Source: Rhodoplanes sp. Z2-YC6860
GTDB lineage: Bacteria; Pseudomonadota; Alphaproteobacteria; Rhizobiales; Xanthobacteraceae
Direction: 5' to 3'
Length of the DNA stretch: 64,000 nt
Assembly: GCF_001579845.1 (NCBI RefSeq)
Contig: NZ_CP007440.1
Location: forward strand, 8,020,029-8,084,028
A program made the position numbers and the translations under genes. This document shows positions 34,341 to 44,224 of the stretch, one piece after another (the stretch's first letter is position 1; each line of letters starts with the position of its first letter). The notes below the pieces were generated by a model. The model worked only from the letters and a program-made list of their open reading frames with translations. It made no database searches and was not told where the DNA came from.

Positions 34341-35318
34341 ATGATCATCGCCCGCCGTCATCTGCTGCAATTCGCGGCGCTTGCCGCTACGCTTCCGGCC
34401 ACAACGACAATGAGCCTGGCGCAGAGCTACCCTAGCAAGCCCGTCCGCTTCGTCATCGGCTTTCCGGCCGGCGGGCCTAACGACATTCTCGGCCGCATCA
34501 TCGCGGGGTGGCTGTCGCAGAAGCTCGGCCAGCCGTTCAACGTCGAGAACAAGGGCGGCAAGTCCGGCAACATTGCGACCGAGGAGGTCGTGCGCGCGGC
34601 ACCCGACGGCACCACCATCCTCCTGTGCGGCCCGGCCAACGCCATCAGCGGCTCGCTTTATCCGAACCTGTCGTTCAACTTTCTGCGCGACATGCTGCCC
34701 GTCGCCGGCGTCACCCGCGAGGCATTGGTGATGGTCGTGCACCCTTCCGTGCCGGCGAAGACCGCGGCGGAGTTCCTGGCTTATGCCAAAGCCAATGCCG
34801 ACAAGATCAAGATGGCCTCGACCGGCGTCGGCAGTTCGCCGCATGTGACGGGCGAGTTGTTCAAGCAGATGAGCGGGCTGAAGCTCGATGTCGTGCACTA
34901 CGCGGGCGGCGGACCGGCGCTGAAGGCGATGATCGCCGGCGAAGCGCAGGTGATGTTCGAACCGATGTCGGCCTCGATCGAGCCAGTGCGGAGCGGCAAG
35001 CTCCGCGCCATCGCGGTGAGCACGGCGCAGCGCTCGACGGCGCTGCCGGAGGTGCCGACCGTGAGCGAGGCGGTGCCGGGTTTCGAGGCCAGCGCGGTGA
35101 CCGGCATCGCGGTGCCGAAGGGCACGCCGGCCGAGGTCGTGGAGATACTGAACAAGGCCGTGCAGGCGGCGTTCAGCGATGCGGCGATGAAGACCAAGCT
35201 CGCCGACACAGGCGGCGAACCGCTGCCGGGCTCGGCTGCGGACTTCGCCAAGCTGATGGCGGCGGAGACGGAGAAGTGGGGCAAGGTCGTGAAGGCGGCG
35301 GGGATCAAGGCGGATTAA
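34341..35318 (+). CDS. TctC/Bug-type periplasmic solute receptor
   Basis: 325 residues with a twin-Arg-like N-terminus (MIIARRHLLQFAALAATLPA) and signal cleavage near SLAQ-SYP. Mature part shows the Bug fold: YPSKPVRFVIGFPAGGPNDI, then VHYAGGGPALKAMIAGEAQV and a C-terminal LADTGGEPLPGS. These receptors bind organic or aromatic acids for tripartite tricarboxylate transporters or act as sensors. Neighbouring ligC, ligB and ligA (opposite strand) suggest an aromatic acid. No TctA or TctB gene is nearby. Confidence 0.9.
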   Translation: MIIARRHLLQFAALAATLPATTTMSLAQSYPSKPVRFVIGFPAGGPNDILGRIIAGWLSQKLGQPFNVENKGGKSGNIATEEVVRAAPDGTTILLCGPANAISGSLYPNLSFNFLRDMLPVAGVTREALVMVVHPSVPAKTAAEFLAYAKANADKIKMASTGVGSSPHVTGELFKQMSGLKLDVVHYAGGGPALKAMIAGEAQVMFEPMSASIEPVRSGKLRAIAVSTAQRSTALPEVPTVSEAVPGFEASAVTGIAVPKGTPAEVVEILNKAVQAAFSDAAMKTKLADTGGEPLPGSAADFAKLMAAETEKWGKVVKAAGIKAD

Positions 35319-35327
35319 TCACGCGGC

Positions 35328-35430
35328 GTCATTCCGGGGCGCCGCGAAGCGGCGAACCCGGAATCCAGACGCACAAACCGCCTTTGAAACTGGATTCCGG
35401 GTTCGCGCCTTCGGCGCGCCCCGGAATGAC
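35328..35430. repeat. Palindromic intergenic repeat, family C, copy 2
   Basis: GTCATTCCGGGGCGCC at the left and GGCGCGCCCCGGAATGAC at the right, between the convergent TctC-type and ligC genes. Confidence 0.85.
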
Positions 35431-35454
35431 CGCTGAGAGAACAGCGCCAGAAAA

Positions 35455-36411
35455 CTACGCGTGCGCCTTGCGCTGCGGGTCGATGATCTTCTCGAGCTTG
35501 CCGAGCACATGCATGCACGGCAGCACCTGCTGCAGGCTGCCGTTCGGCTCGCGCTTCTCCTGGATCGCCTTGATGAACTCGCGGTCCTCGAGCTCGATAC
35601 CGTCCATCGACACGTCGACCTTGGACACGTCGATCTTGTTGTCCTTGCCGTCGGAGAGGTCGTCGTAGAACGCCTTGTAGGTGCCGTTGTCGCAGATGTA
35701 GCGGAAGAACGAGCCGAGAGGCCCGTCGTTGTTGAACGACAGCGACAGCGTCAGCATCGAGCCCGACGGGGTCTTGGCGACGATGCCCATGTCCATCGCG
35801 ATGTTGAGCTCCGGATGGATCGGACCCTGCACCGCGTAACAGTCCGAAATGTTCTCGCCGACCTGATACTGGAACAGGTCGATGGTGTGGGCGGCGTGAT
35901 GCCAGAGCAGATGATCGGTCCAGCTCCGCGCATTGCCGGCCGCGTTGATGTTCTTCCTTCGGAAGAAATAGGTCTGCACGTCCATCTGCTGGATCTTCAG
36001 CTCGCCGGCGACGATCTTCTTGTGCACGTACTGATGGCTCGGGTTGAAGCGCCGCACGTGCCCGCCCATGGCGGTGACGCCGGTCTCTTTCGCAATCTTC
36101 ACCAGCTTCTCGGCGTCCTCGACGCTGTCGGTCACCGGAATCTCGACCAGCACGTGCTTCCCGGCGCGCATCACCTGCTCGCCCTGGCTGAAGTGCATCT
36201 TGGTCGGCGTGGTGAGGATGACCGCGTCGGCGCGCTTGATGCCTTCCGAGAGGTCGCCGGTGTAATGCGGGACGCCGTACTTCTTGGCGATCGCTGCGGT
36301 CGAGTCCTGGTTGCCGCCGACCAGCGAGGTGACTTCGACACCGGGAATGCGCTTGAGCGCGTCGAGATGCTTCTGACCAAAGGCGCCCTGGCCGGCAACA
36401 CAGATTTTCAT
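35455..36411 (-). CDS. ligC: 4-carboxy-2-hydroxymuconate-6-semialdehyde dehydrogenase (LigC)
   Basis: 318 residues of the Gfo/Idh/MocA fold. It oxidises the LigAB ring-cleavage product to 2-pyrone-4,6-dicarboxylate with NAD(P)+. Evidence: GAFGQKHLDALKR at the nucleotide site, VLVEIPVTDS, GHVRRFNPSHQYVHKKIVAG, MDVQTYFFRRKNINAAGN and WTDHLLWHHAAHTIDLFQYQ, which closely follow LigC of Sphingobium as I remember it. Position downstream of ligB and length (LigC is about 315) agree. The C-terminus is also LigC-like (FSFNNDGPLGS...DREFIKAI). Confidence 0.92.
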   Translation of the reverse strand: MKICVAGQGAFGQKHLDALKRIPGVEVTSLVGGNQDSTAAIAKKYGVPHYTGDLSEGIKRADAVILTTPTKMHFSQGEQVMRAGKHVLVEIPVTDSVEDAEKLVKIAKETGVTAMGGHVRRFNPSHQYVHKKIVAGELKIQQMDVQTYFFRRKNINAAGNARSWTDHLLWHHAAHTIDLFQYQVGENISDCYAVQGPIHPELNIAMDMGIVAKTPSGSMLTLSLSFNNDGPLGSFFRYICDNGTYKAFYDDLSDGKDNKIDVSKVDVSMDGIELEDREFIKAIQEKREPNGSLQQVLPCMHVLGKLEKIIDPQRKAHA

Positions 36412-36429
36412 GGACTCTTCTCCTTTAAG

Positions 36430-36466
36430 CGGTATGGCCGGGACTTAAGCCCGGCCATGACGACAA
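36430..36466. repeat. Short palindrome of family G type between ligC and ligB
   Basis: GTATGGCCGGGACTTAAG and CCCGGCCATGAC form a hairpin with a short loop, like the G-type arms elsewhere. It sits inside the lig operon. Confidence 0.65.
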
Positions 36467-36481
36467 CAATGCGACCGCTGC

Positions 36482-37904
<1,423 letters not shown>

Positions 37905-38048
37905 CGAGGTCTCTCTATCGGGCCGAGCCGCGAGCAACGGGCCAAAAAGACTGGTCACTGAATGATATATCCAGCGCTCCATACCAATGCAACGGCGCGG
38001 CCTGCGCCGGCTTGAGGCAGATCAAACGGACCGTTATTTGGAGCAGGC

Positions 38049-38540
38049 CTAAAGGCCGGCGTCACGCCAGTTCGGCGCGGGCGCCTCAGGATGGGTCTTG
38101 TATCCCGCCAGATGCACGCCGGTCAGCGCCGCGTACTCGTCCTTGTCGGAGGCGTCGCCGGAGATGCCCACCGCGCCGATGGCCTCGCCCATCTCATTCA
38201 GCACCAGCACGCCGCCCGGCACCGGGATGAAGCGGCCGTCCGAAGCGGCCGCGATCGCACCCTGGAACGCCGGACGGTCCCTCAGCCGGTCGCGGATGGC
38301 GCGGCTTGCGATGCCCATCCCGAGCGCGCCGGCCGCCTTGCCGATCGCGATATCGGCGCGGAGGTTGCCCGAGCCGTCCTGCCGCTTCAGCACCACGAGG
38401 TGCCCACCGACGTCGAGCACCGCGACCGTGAGCGGCAGAAGCCCCGCCTCCGCTCCAGCCTTCAGCGCGCCGTCGGCGATAGCCTCGGCCACCGCCAACG
38501 GCATGCTGACCTGGAGCCGATGGACGAAGTGATCGGCCAC
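38049..38540 (-). CDS. GlcG/HbpS-like (DUF336) protein
   Basis: 163 residues with the DUF336 pattern LTVAVLDVGGHLVVLKRQDG and PVPGGVLVLNEMGEAIGAVG, and SGDASDKDEYAA. Family members include GlcG and the haem-binding HbpS, and they often sit in aromatic or glycolate catabolic operons; their biochemical role is poorly defined. It lies 4 bases after the ligI stop and 144 bases before ligA on the same strand, so it belongs to the lig operon. Confidence 0.88.
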   Translation of the reverse strand: MADHFVHRLQVSMPLAVAEAIADGALKAGAEAGLLPLTVAVLDVGGHLVVLKRQDGSGNLRADIAIGKAAGALGMGIASRAIRDRLRDRPAFQGAIAAASDGRFIPVPGGVLVLNEMGEAIGAVGISGDASDKDEYAALTGVHLAGYKTHPEAPAPNWRDAGL

Positions 38541-38544
38541 GATC

Positions 38545-39420
38545 TCAGCCCCAGTAGAGCTTCGTCGGATTGTCGACCAGGAGCTTCTTCTGCAGTTCCG
38601 CGGTCGGCGCGATCTTCGGGATCATGTCGGTGATGACGCCGTCGTCCGGCGCCTCCTTCGGCATGTTCGGATGCGGCCAGTCGGTGCCCCAGATCACGCG
38701 GTCCGGGAAACGCTCCACGATAGTCCGCGCGAACGGCACGACGTCGTCATAAGGCGGGCCCACGAGGGTGAAGCGCTCCGGACAAGTCACCTTGGTGATC
38801 CAGTTCTTGTTCTCGTCGAGCGCCTTGAGCCAGTTCTGGAACTGCTTGCCGTTCACGCCCTCTTTCACGTTCGGGCAGGCCATGTGGTCGAACACCAGCG
38901 TGGTCGGCAGCGACTTGAGAAACGGCCCCATCTCGTCGAGATCGGCGTGCTCGAAATAGATCACGACATGCCAGCCGAGCTTAGCGATGCGGTTGGCGAT
39001 CCGGACCATCACGTCCTTCGGAGTCGAATCGACGAGCCGTTTGATGAAATTGAAGCGCGCGCCCTTGATGCCGTCACGGTCCATCTGCTTGAGCTGATCG
39101 TCGGTGAAGCTCTCATCGAGAAAGGCGACACCCTTGGCGCGGCCATTCGACGTCACCACCGCATCGATCAGCGCGCGGTTGTCGGTGTCGTGGCAGGTGG
39201 CCTGCACGATGACGGCCTTGTCGAAGCCCAGGAAGTCGTGCAGCGCGAACAGCTTCTCTTTCGGCGCGTCGCACGGCGTGTACTTGCGCTTGGGCGCGAA
39301 CGGAAACTTGGCTTCCGGACCGAACACGTGATTGTGCGCGTCCACCGCGCCCGCCGGCGGCTTGTACTTCGGCTTCGACGGATTGGGATGAAACGGGATG
39401 TAGCCGGGACTCATCGGCAC
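38545..39420 (-). CDS. ligI: 2-pyrone-4,6-dicarboxylate lactonase (LigI)
   Basis: About 291 residues of the amidohydrolase fold. It hydrolyses 2-pyrone-4,6-dicarboxylate (made by LigC) to 4-oxalomesaconate. Evidence: PSKPKYKPPAGAVDAHNHVF at the start, GFDKAVIVQATCHDTDN, WHVVIYFEHADL, VFDHMACPN, and VIWGTDWPHPNMP with the catalytic Asp, followed by NPTKLYWG. These match LigI very closely. I use the GTG at 39420 because AAGGAG is 9 bases upstream; the ATG at 39414 gives nearly the same protein. Confidence 0.94.
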   Translation of the reverse strand: MPMSPGYIPFHPNPSKPKYKPPAGAVDAHNHVFGPEAKFPFAPKRKYTPCDAPKEKLFALHDFLGFDKAVIVQATCHDTDNRALIDAVVTSNGRAKGVAFLDESFTDDQLKQMDRDGIKGARFNFIKRLVDSTPKDVMVRIANRIAKLGWHVVIYFEHADLDEMGPFLKSLPTTLVFDHMACPNVKEGVNGKQFQNWLKALDENKNWITKVTCPERFTLVGPPYDDVVPFARTIVERFPDRVIWGTDWPHPNMPKEAPDDGVITDMIPKIAPTAELQKKLLVDNPTKLYWG

Positions 39421-39445
39421 GTTGCAGTTCTCCTTTTCTCTCATC

Positions 39446-39546
39446 GTCATTCCGGGGGCGCAGACGAAGCCTGCGAACCCGGAATCCAGACACTTACACA
39501 TGCCCCTGGATTCCGGGTTCGCGCCTGCGGCGCGCCCCGGAATGAC
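39446..39546. repeat. Palindromic intergenic repeat, family C, copy 3
   Basis: GTCATTCCGGGGGCGC at the left and GCGCGCCCCGGAATGAC at the right, between pcaF and ligI in an otherwise continuous minus-strand gene series. Confidence 0.85.
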
Positions 39547-39558
39547 AGAGGCGAAATA

Positions 39559-40764
39559 TCACACGCGTTCGATCGCGAGCGAGACGCCCTGGCCGACGCC
39601 GACGCACATCGAGGCCAGCGCGCGCTTGCCGCCTTGCTTCGCCAGTTGATGCGCCGCGGTCATCGCCAGCCGGGCGCCCGACATACCGAGCGGATGACCC
39701 AACGCAATGGCACCGCCGTTCGGATTGACGTGCTCGGCATCGTCGGGAAGGCCCAGCTGCCGCATACAGGCCAGCGACTGCGACGCGAAGGCCTCGTTCA
39801 ACTCGACGACATCGAAGTCGCCGATCTTGAGCCCGTAGCGCTCCATCAGCTTGCGCGTCGCCGGCACCGGGCCGATGCCCATCACCCGCGGCGGCACGCC
39901 GGCCGAGGCCATGCCGATGATGCGCGCGATCGGCTTGAGCCCATGCTTCTTCACCGCGGCTTCGGAGGCGATGATCATCGCGGCCGCGCCGTCGTTGACG
40001 CCCGAGGCATTGCCGGCCGTCACAGTGCCAGGGTCGCGCACGAAGTTCTTCAGCTTGGCGAGCCCTTCCATGGTGGTGTCGGCCCGGATGTGCTCGTCCT
40101 TGCTCACCGTTACCGGGCCGGCCTTGCCGCCCGGCACGATCACCGGCTCGATCTCCTCGTCGAAGAAGCCTGAGGCTTGGGCCTTTGCCGCGCGTTGCTG
40201 CGAGCGCAGCGCGAAGGCGTCCTGGTCCTTGCGGCCGATCTGATAGTCCTCGGCGACGTTCTCGGCCGTCTCCGGCATCGCATCGACGCCGTACTGCTTC
40301 TTCATCAGCGGGTTGATGAAACGCCAGCCGATGGTGGTGTCCTCGATCGTGGCGCTGCGCTGGAACGCCTCGTGCGCCTTGCCCATCACCAGCGGCGCGC
40401 GCGTCATCGATTCGACGCCGCCCGCGATGGCAAAGTCGCTGTCGCCGGCGCGGATCGCAGCAGCCGCAAGCCCGACCGCATTCAGGCCCGACGCGCACAG
40501 CCGGTTGACGGTGCAGCCCGGCACCGAATCCGGCAGCCCCGCGAGCAGCAGCGCCATGCGCGCGACATTGCGGTTGTCTTCGCCGGCCTGGTTGGCGCAG
40601 CCGAAATAGACGTCGTCGAGCGCGCCCCAATCGACATTCGGATACCGCTTCATCAGCGCCTTCAGCGGAATCGCTGCAAGATCATCGGTGCGCACCTTGG
40701 CGAGGCCGCCGGCATAACGGCCGATCGGCGTGCGGACGGCGTCGCAGATGAAGGCTTCGGACAT
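39559..40764 (-). CDS. pcaF: Thiolase, 3-oxoadipyl-CoA thiolase-like (PcaF)
   Basis: 401 residues. Nucleophile is C90 ([12 protein letters not shown]); the other catalytic residues are His in [19 protein letters not shown] and Cys in MCVGVGQG. The end [15 protein letters not shown] and the opening [20 protein letters not shown] are those of PcaF, which splits 3-oxoadipyl-CoA into succinyl-CoA and acetyl-CoA. A general acetyl-CoA acetyltransferase remains possible, since no other beta-ketoadipate gene is seen here. It is upstream of ligI on the same strand, separated by a family C repeat. Confidence 0.85.
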   Translation of the reverse strand: MSEAFICDAVRTPIGRYAGGLAKVRTDDLAAIPLKALMKRYPNVDWGALDDVYFGCANQAGEDNRNVARMALLLAGLPDSVPGCTVNRLCASGLNAVGLAAAAIRAGDSDFAIAGGVESMTRAPLVMGKAHEAFQRSATIEDTTIGWRFINPLMKKQYGVDAMPETAENVAEDYQIGRKDQDAFALRSQQRAAKAQASGFFDEEIEPVIVPGGKAGPVTVSKDEHIRADTTMEGLAKLKNFVRDPGTVTAGNASGVNDGAAAMIIASEAAVKKHGLKPIARIIGMASAGVPPRVMGIGPVPATRKLMERYGLKIGDFDVVELNEAFASQSLACMRQLGLPDDAEHVNPNGGAIALGHPLGMSGARLAMTAAHQLAKQGGKRALASMCVGVGQGVSLAIERV

Positions 40765-40786
40765 CGTGGAACTCCTGAGAACGGGC

Positions 40787-41764
40787 TTACTCTATCACTT
40801 CGTCGGCGCGGCCGAGCAATGTGATCGGAACGGTGAGCCCCAGCGCCTTGGCGGTCTTGAGGTTGATGGCGAGCTCGACATGGGTCGATTGCTGGATCGG
40901 CAGGTCGGCCGGTTTTGCACCCTTGAGAATACGCGCCGCGTAGTCGCCGCAAAGCTTCGCGGCCGCCACGATGTTGGCGCCGTAGCTCATCAAGCCGCCG
41001 GCAACGACGAACTCCCGCAGGAAATAGACCGCCGGAATCCCGGCGCGCGCCGCCAATGATGCCACGTGATCGACATCGACAAGGAACAAGGGATCGGCCG
41101 CGACGAACAGCGCGCCGATCTTTTCGGCCTTGGCCTGCGCGAAGGCCTGATCCACCTCGGCGAAGGCCTTTACGGGAAAAATGTGAAACGTCTTGCCGAT
41201 GGCGCGTCCGGCCTCCTGCACATTCCTGATCTGGGCTTCGGAGGTGGGTCGCGCCGGATTGATCAGCACGCCGAGATTGCTGACCGCGGGCACGAGCTCG
41301 TGCATGAGCTCCAGATTCTTTGCGCCGAGCTCACCGCTGAGCCAGGTGATGCCCGTCATGGTGCCGCCCGGCCGGCTGAGGCTTGCAGCAAGTCCCGATG
41401 CCACCGGATCGTCGCCGGTGAGAAACACGATCGGGATCGTCGAGGTCGCGCGCTTGGCGGCGAGCGCCGCCACATTGCCGCCAACCGTCACCAGCAGGTC
41501 GACCGGCCGGTTCACCAGCTCGGCAGCCAGCGCCGGCAGCCGGTCGAACTTTCCTTCGGCCCAGCGGAATTCGATCGTGACATTGCGGCCATCGACGAAG
41601 CCCGAGTCCTTGAAGCCTGCGAGGAAGCCGTCGACGTGGGCGCTGAAGATCTTCGACGAAACGCTGCCGAGGAAACCGACCACCGGCCGGGCGCCTTGCG
41701 CCCGCGCCGCGAGCGGCAAGGCTGCAGCCGCGCCAAGGCCCGCAATGACGTCGCGCCGCCTCAC
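40787..41764 (-). CDS. ABC substrate-binding protein (ABC_sub_bind family), tandem copy B
   Basis: 325 residues from the GTG at 41764, whose GTGA overlaps the upstream paralogue's stop. N-terminus RRRDVIAGLGAAAALPLAAR is a twin-Arg type signal, cleaved near ARAQGARP. Mature pieces: PVVGFLGSVSSKIFSAHVDG, LLVTVGGNVAALAAKRAT, and an ending of VPITLLGRADEVIE shared in style with copy A. PF04392 type; ligand unknown. No permease gene is next to it. Confidence 0.85.
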   Translation of the reverse strand: MRRRDVIAGLGAAAALPLAARAQGARPVVGFLGSVSSKIFSAHVDGFLAGFKDSGFVDGRNVTIEFRWAEGKFDRLPALAAELVNRPVDLLVTVGGNVAALAAKRATSTIPIVFLTGDDPVASGLAASLSRPGGTMTGITWLSGELGAKNLELMHELVPAVSNLGVLINPARPTSEAQIRNVQEAGRAIGKTFHIFPVKAFAEVDQAFAQAKAEKIGALFVAADPLFLVDVDHVASLAARAGIPAVYFLREFVVAGGLMSYGANIVAAAKLCGDYAARILKGAKPADLPIQQSTHVELAINLKTAKALGLTVPITLLGRADEVIE

Positions 41765-42738
41765 TCGATCACCTCGTCGGCGCGCAACAGCACCGAAGTC
41801 GGCAATTCGATGCCGAGACTTTTCGCGGTCTTGGCGTTGACCACCAGCTCGAACTTGGTCGGCCGCTCGATCGGAAGCTCGGCGGGCTTGGCGCCGCTCA
41901 ACACCTTGCCGGCCATGCCGCCGGCCTGGCGGAAAGCACCGAGCAGGTCGACGCCATAGGCCATCAATCCGCCATGGCGTGCGAACTCCGGAAACAGCGT
42001 GATGGTCGGCAAGCGATATTTGGTTGTGAGATCCGCCACGCGGCCCGGATTGGTGCCGAACAATGGCGATGACAGGATCAGCACGGCGTCGGGCTTTCGT
42101 TCGCCCGCGGAACGGAATGCGTCGTCCAATCCGTCGAGGCTCGTCACGTCGACGATGCCGTCGATCTTGACGTTCAGCCAGCCGGCGGCGGTCTGGATGC
42201 CCTTCAGCTGCGGCGAGGGACTGCTCGGATCGCGGACCACCACGACCTTCGACAAACGCGGCACCGTCTCCTTGAGCAGCTCCATCCATTTGGAGCTAAA
42301 GTCCGGAAAGTCGAAATAGACGCCGGTCACATTGCCGCCCGGCCGCGCCAGGTTCGTGGCGATGCCCGCGGCGATCGGATCGGTCTCCAGATCAAAGGCC
42401 ACAATGGGAACCGTCTTGGTGGCGGTGCGCGCCGCCTCGACCGAGATGAAGCTAATCGGCGCCAGCAGGTCGACCTTGGCGGCAATGAGCTCGGCAACCA
42501 GGCCGCTGTTCCGCGCGGCGACCGATTCAGCGAAACGGGCGTCGATCTCGACCTTGTCGTCGCCCCAGCCGGCCTCGCGGAGCCCATCACGGTAGGCCTG
42601 AAGCCGGGAGGCCGCCACGCTCGACAAACCGGGATAGAGAAATCCGACCTTCTTGCGGGTCTGGGCGGGCGCCTGCGCCGGCCACATTTGGCTTAGCCCC
42701 GCAGCACCCAGAAACTTGATGGCATCGCGGCGTTTCAT
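41761..42738 (-). CDS. ABC substrate-binding protein (ABC_sub_bind family), tandem copy A
   Basis: 325 residues, the same length as copy B. N-terminus MKRRDAIKFLGAAGLSQMWP with likely cleavage near APAQTRKK. Mature segments: KVGFLYPGLSSVAASRLQAY, VDLLAPISFISVEAARTA, and ARPGGNVTGVYF. Ends LPTSVLLRADEVIE. Its close tandem relation to copy B implies duplication followed by divergence. Transporter partner not visible. It is divergent from the DUF3237 gene. Confidence 0.87.
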   Translation of the reverse strand: MKRRDAIKFLGAAGLSQMWPAQAPAQTRKKVGFLYPGLSSVAASRLQAYRDGLREAGWGDDKVEIDARFAESVAARNSGLVAELIAAKVDLLAPISFISVEAARTATKTVPIVAFDLETDPIAAGIATNLARPGGNVTGVYFDFPDFSSKWMELLKETVPRLSKVVVVRDPSSPSPQLKGIQTAAGWLNVKIDGIVDVTSLDGLDDAFRSAGERKPDAVLILSSPLFGTNPGRVADLTTKYRLPTITLFPEFARHGGLMAYGVDLLGAFRQAGGMAGKVLSGAKPAELPIERPTKFELVVNAKTAKSLGIELPTSVLLRADEVIE

Positions 42739-42844
42739 GGCGGGGCTGTAGATTGGACGGGCCGGACAATTGCTGCGGCACGCATTGCTTGCGTGGGCGT
42801 TTCGTGCGGGAATTTAGGTGCCACCGCAGCCCGGGTCAAACAAC

Positions 42845-43303
42845 ATGCCGCTTGTCTCCGAGAAGCCGATTTTCGTCCTGACGTCGCCGCTGGGCGGCAT
42901 TCAGATACTCGGCAATACGCCCTATGGCGAGCGCCGCATCATCAACATCCTCGGCGGCACGGTCGAAGGGCCGAAGCTCAACGGCAAGGTGCTGCCCGGC
43001 GGCGCCGACTGGCAGATCGTGCGCGCCGACGGCGTGGTGCACCTGCATGCGCGCTATACGATCGAGACCAACACCGGCGGTCAGATCCTGGTGGATGCCG
43101 AAGGCTACCGTCACGGCCCGCCCGACGTGATGGCAGCGCTGGCGCGCGACGAGACGGTCGATCCCTCGCGCTACTATTTCCGGACCGCCATGCGGTTCGA
43201 AACCGCCGATCCGGCTTCATCCTGGCTTAACCGTATCCTCGCCATCGGTTATGGCGCCCGCGCCAACCAGCAGGTCCGTATCGAAGTGTTCGAAGTACTA
43301 TGA
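42845..43303 (+). CDS. DUF3237 family protein
   Basis: 152 residues from MPLVSEKPIFVLTSPLGGIQ, with PYGERRIINILGGTVEGPKL and an ending of GARANQQVRIEVFEVL. This is the small DUF3237 beta-barrel family, often next to aromatic or acyl-CoA catabolic genes, with no firm function. The frame starts at 42818; I choose the ATG at 42845, but the longer form is possible. Confidence 0.85.
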   Translation: MPLVSEKPIFVLTSPLGGIQILGNTPYGERRIINILGGTVEGPKLNGKVLPGGADWQIVRADGVVHLHARYTIETNTGGQILVDAEGYRHGPPDVMAALARDETVDPSRYYFRTAMRFETADPASSWLNRILAIGYGARANQQVRIEVFEVL

Positions 43304-43347
43304 GGGCGACTTGACCGAGACGCCCGGACCCCGCAAGACTCCTATTA

Positions 43348-43362
43348 GTTGTCTTTGACAAC
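43348..43362. promoter_or_regulatory. Inverted repeat overlapping a -35 element before the crotonase gene
   Basis: Perfect GTTGTC-TTT-GACAAC. It contains TTGACA (43355-43360), a consensus -35, but the -10 at the expected spacing is poor (AATTCG). Candidate operator for a regulator of the hydroxycinnamate cluster; the gene for that regulator is not in the window. Confidence 0.45.
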
Positions 43363-43405
43363 ATATTTTCGGACCTCAATTCGGACAACGGACGGCCCGA
43401 CCCTG

Positions 43406-44221
43406 ATGGCCAAAAAAGCAAGCCAGAAAGCAAGCCGCCCCACATCCGCCCTGCCCGACTCGCTCGCGGCCGAACTGCGCGGCAACATCGCTGTCGTGAC
43501 GCTGAAGCGCCCGCACAAGCGCAACGCGCTCGACGACACCACTGTGCTGGGCCTGCAATCGTTCTTTGCCACGCTGCCGAAGGACATCAAGGCCGTCGTG
43601 CTCAATGGCGAAGGCCAGCATTTCTCGGCGGGCCTCGACCTCACCGAACTCTCCGAACGCAACACCGCCGAAGGCGTTGAGCATTCGGCGAGCTGGCACC
43701 GCGCCTTCCAGCACATCGAATTCGGCAAGGCGCCGGTCGTCGCCGTGCTGCATGGCGCCGTGGTCGGCGGCGGTCTCGAGCTTGCCGCGGCTGCGCATGT
43801 GCGCATCGCCGAGCGCTCGACCTACTACGCGCTGCCCGAAGGCAGCCGCGGCATCTATGTCGGCGGCGGCGCGTCGGTGCGATTGCCGCGGCTGATCGGC
43901 GTGTCGCGCATGCAGGAAATGATGCTGACCGGCCGCACCTACAATGCGGAGGAAGGCTTCAGCATCGGGCTCTCGCACTATGTGGTCGAAGACGGCGAAG
44001 GCCTCGCCAAGGGCGTCGCGCTCGCCAAGCGCATCGCCGAGAACGCGCCGCTCACCAATTTCGCGATCACCCACGTGCTGCCGCGCATCGCCGAGAGCGA
44101 TCCGGCATCGGGCTACGTCACCGAGTCGCTGATGGCGGCGATCGCCCAAGGCAGCGACGAGGCCAAGTCACGGCTGAAGGATTTTCTGGAGAAGCGTGGC
44201 AAGAAGGTGCTTCGGGGGTGA
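43406..44221 (+). CDS. Enoyl-CoA hydratase/isomerase (crotonase) family protein
   Basis: 271 residues from MAKKASQKASRPTSALPDSL. The core is typical crotonase: HFSAGLDLTEL (oxyanion hole), GGGLELAAAAHVRIAE and YALPEGSRGIYVGGGASVRL. Both hydratase glutamates are present (GGGLE and LPEG). It does not look like the feruloyl-CoA hydratase-lyase (HCHL/Ech), so plain hydration of a cinnamoyl-CoA-type substrate is more likely. Feruloyl-CoA synthase follows 3 bases later. The Lys/Ser-rich first 20 residues are not part of the fold. Confidence 0.88.
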   Translation: MAKKASQKASRPTSALPDSLAAELRGNIAVVTLKRPHKRNALDDTTVLGLQSFFATLPKDIKAVVLNGEGQHFSAGLDLTELSERNTAEGVEHSASWHRAFQHIEFGKAPVVAVLHGAVVGGGLELAAAAHVRIAERSTYYALPEGSRGIYVGGGASVRLPRLIGVSRMQEMMLTGRTYNAEEGFSIGLSHYVVEDGEGLAKGVALAKRIAENAPLTNFAITHVLPRIAESDPASGYVTESLMAAIAQGSDEAKSRLKDFLEKRGKKVLRG

Positions 44222-44224
44222 AGC

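Noticed and set aside
43406-44221. Crotonase as feruloyl-CoA hydratase-lyase (vanillin-forming Ech)
   Set aside because: The sequence around the active site (GGGLELAAA, LPEGSRGIYVGG) is not that of the known hydratase-lyases as I remember them; kept as a general hydratase.
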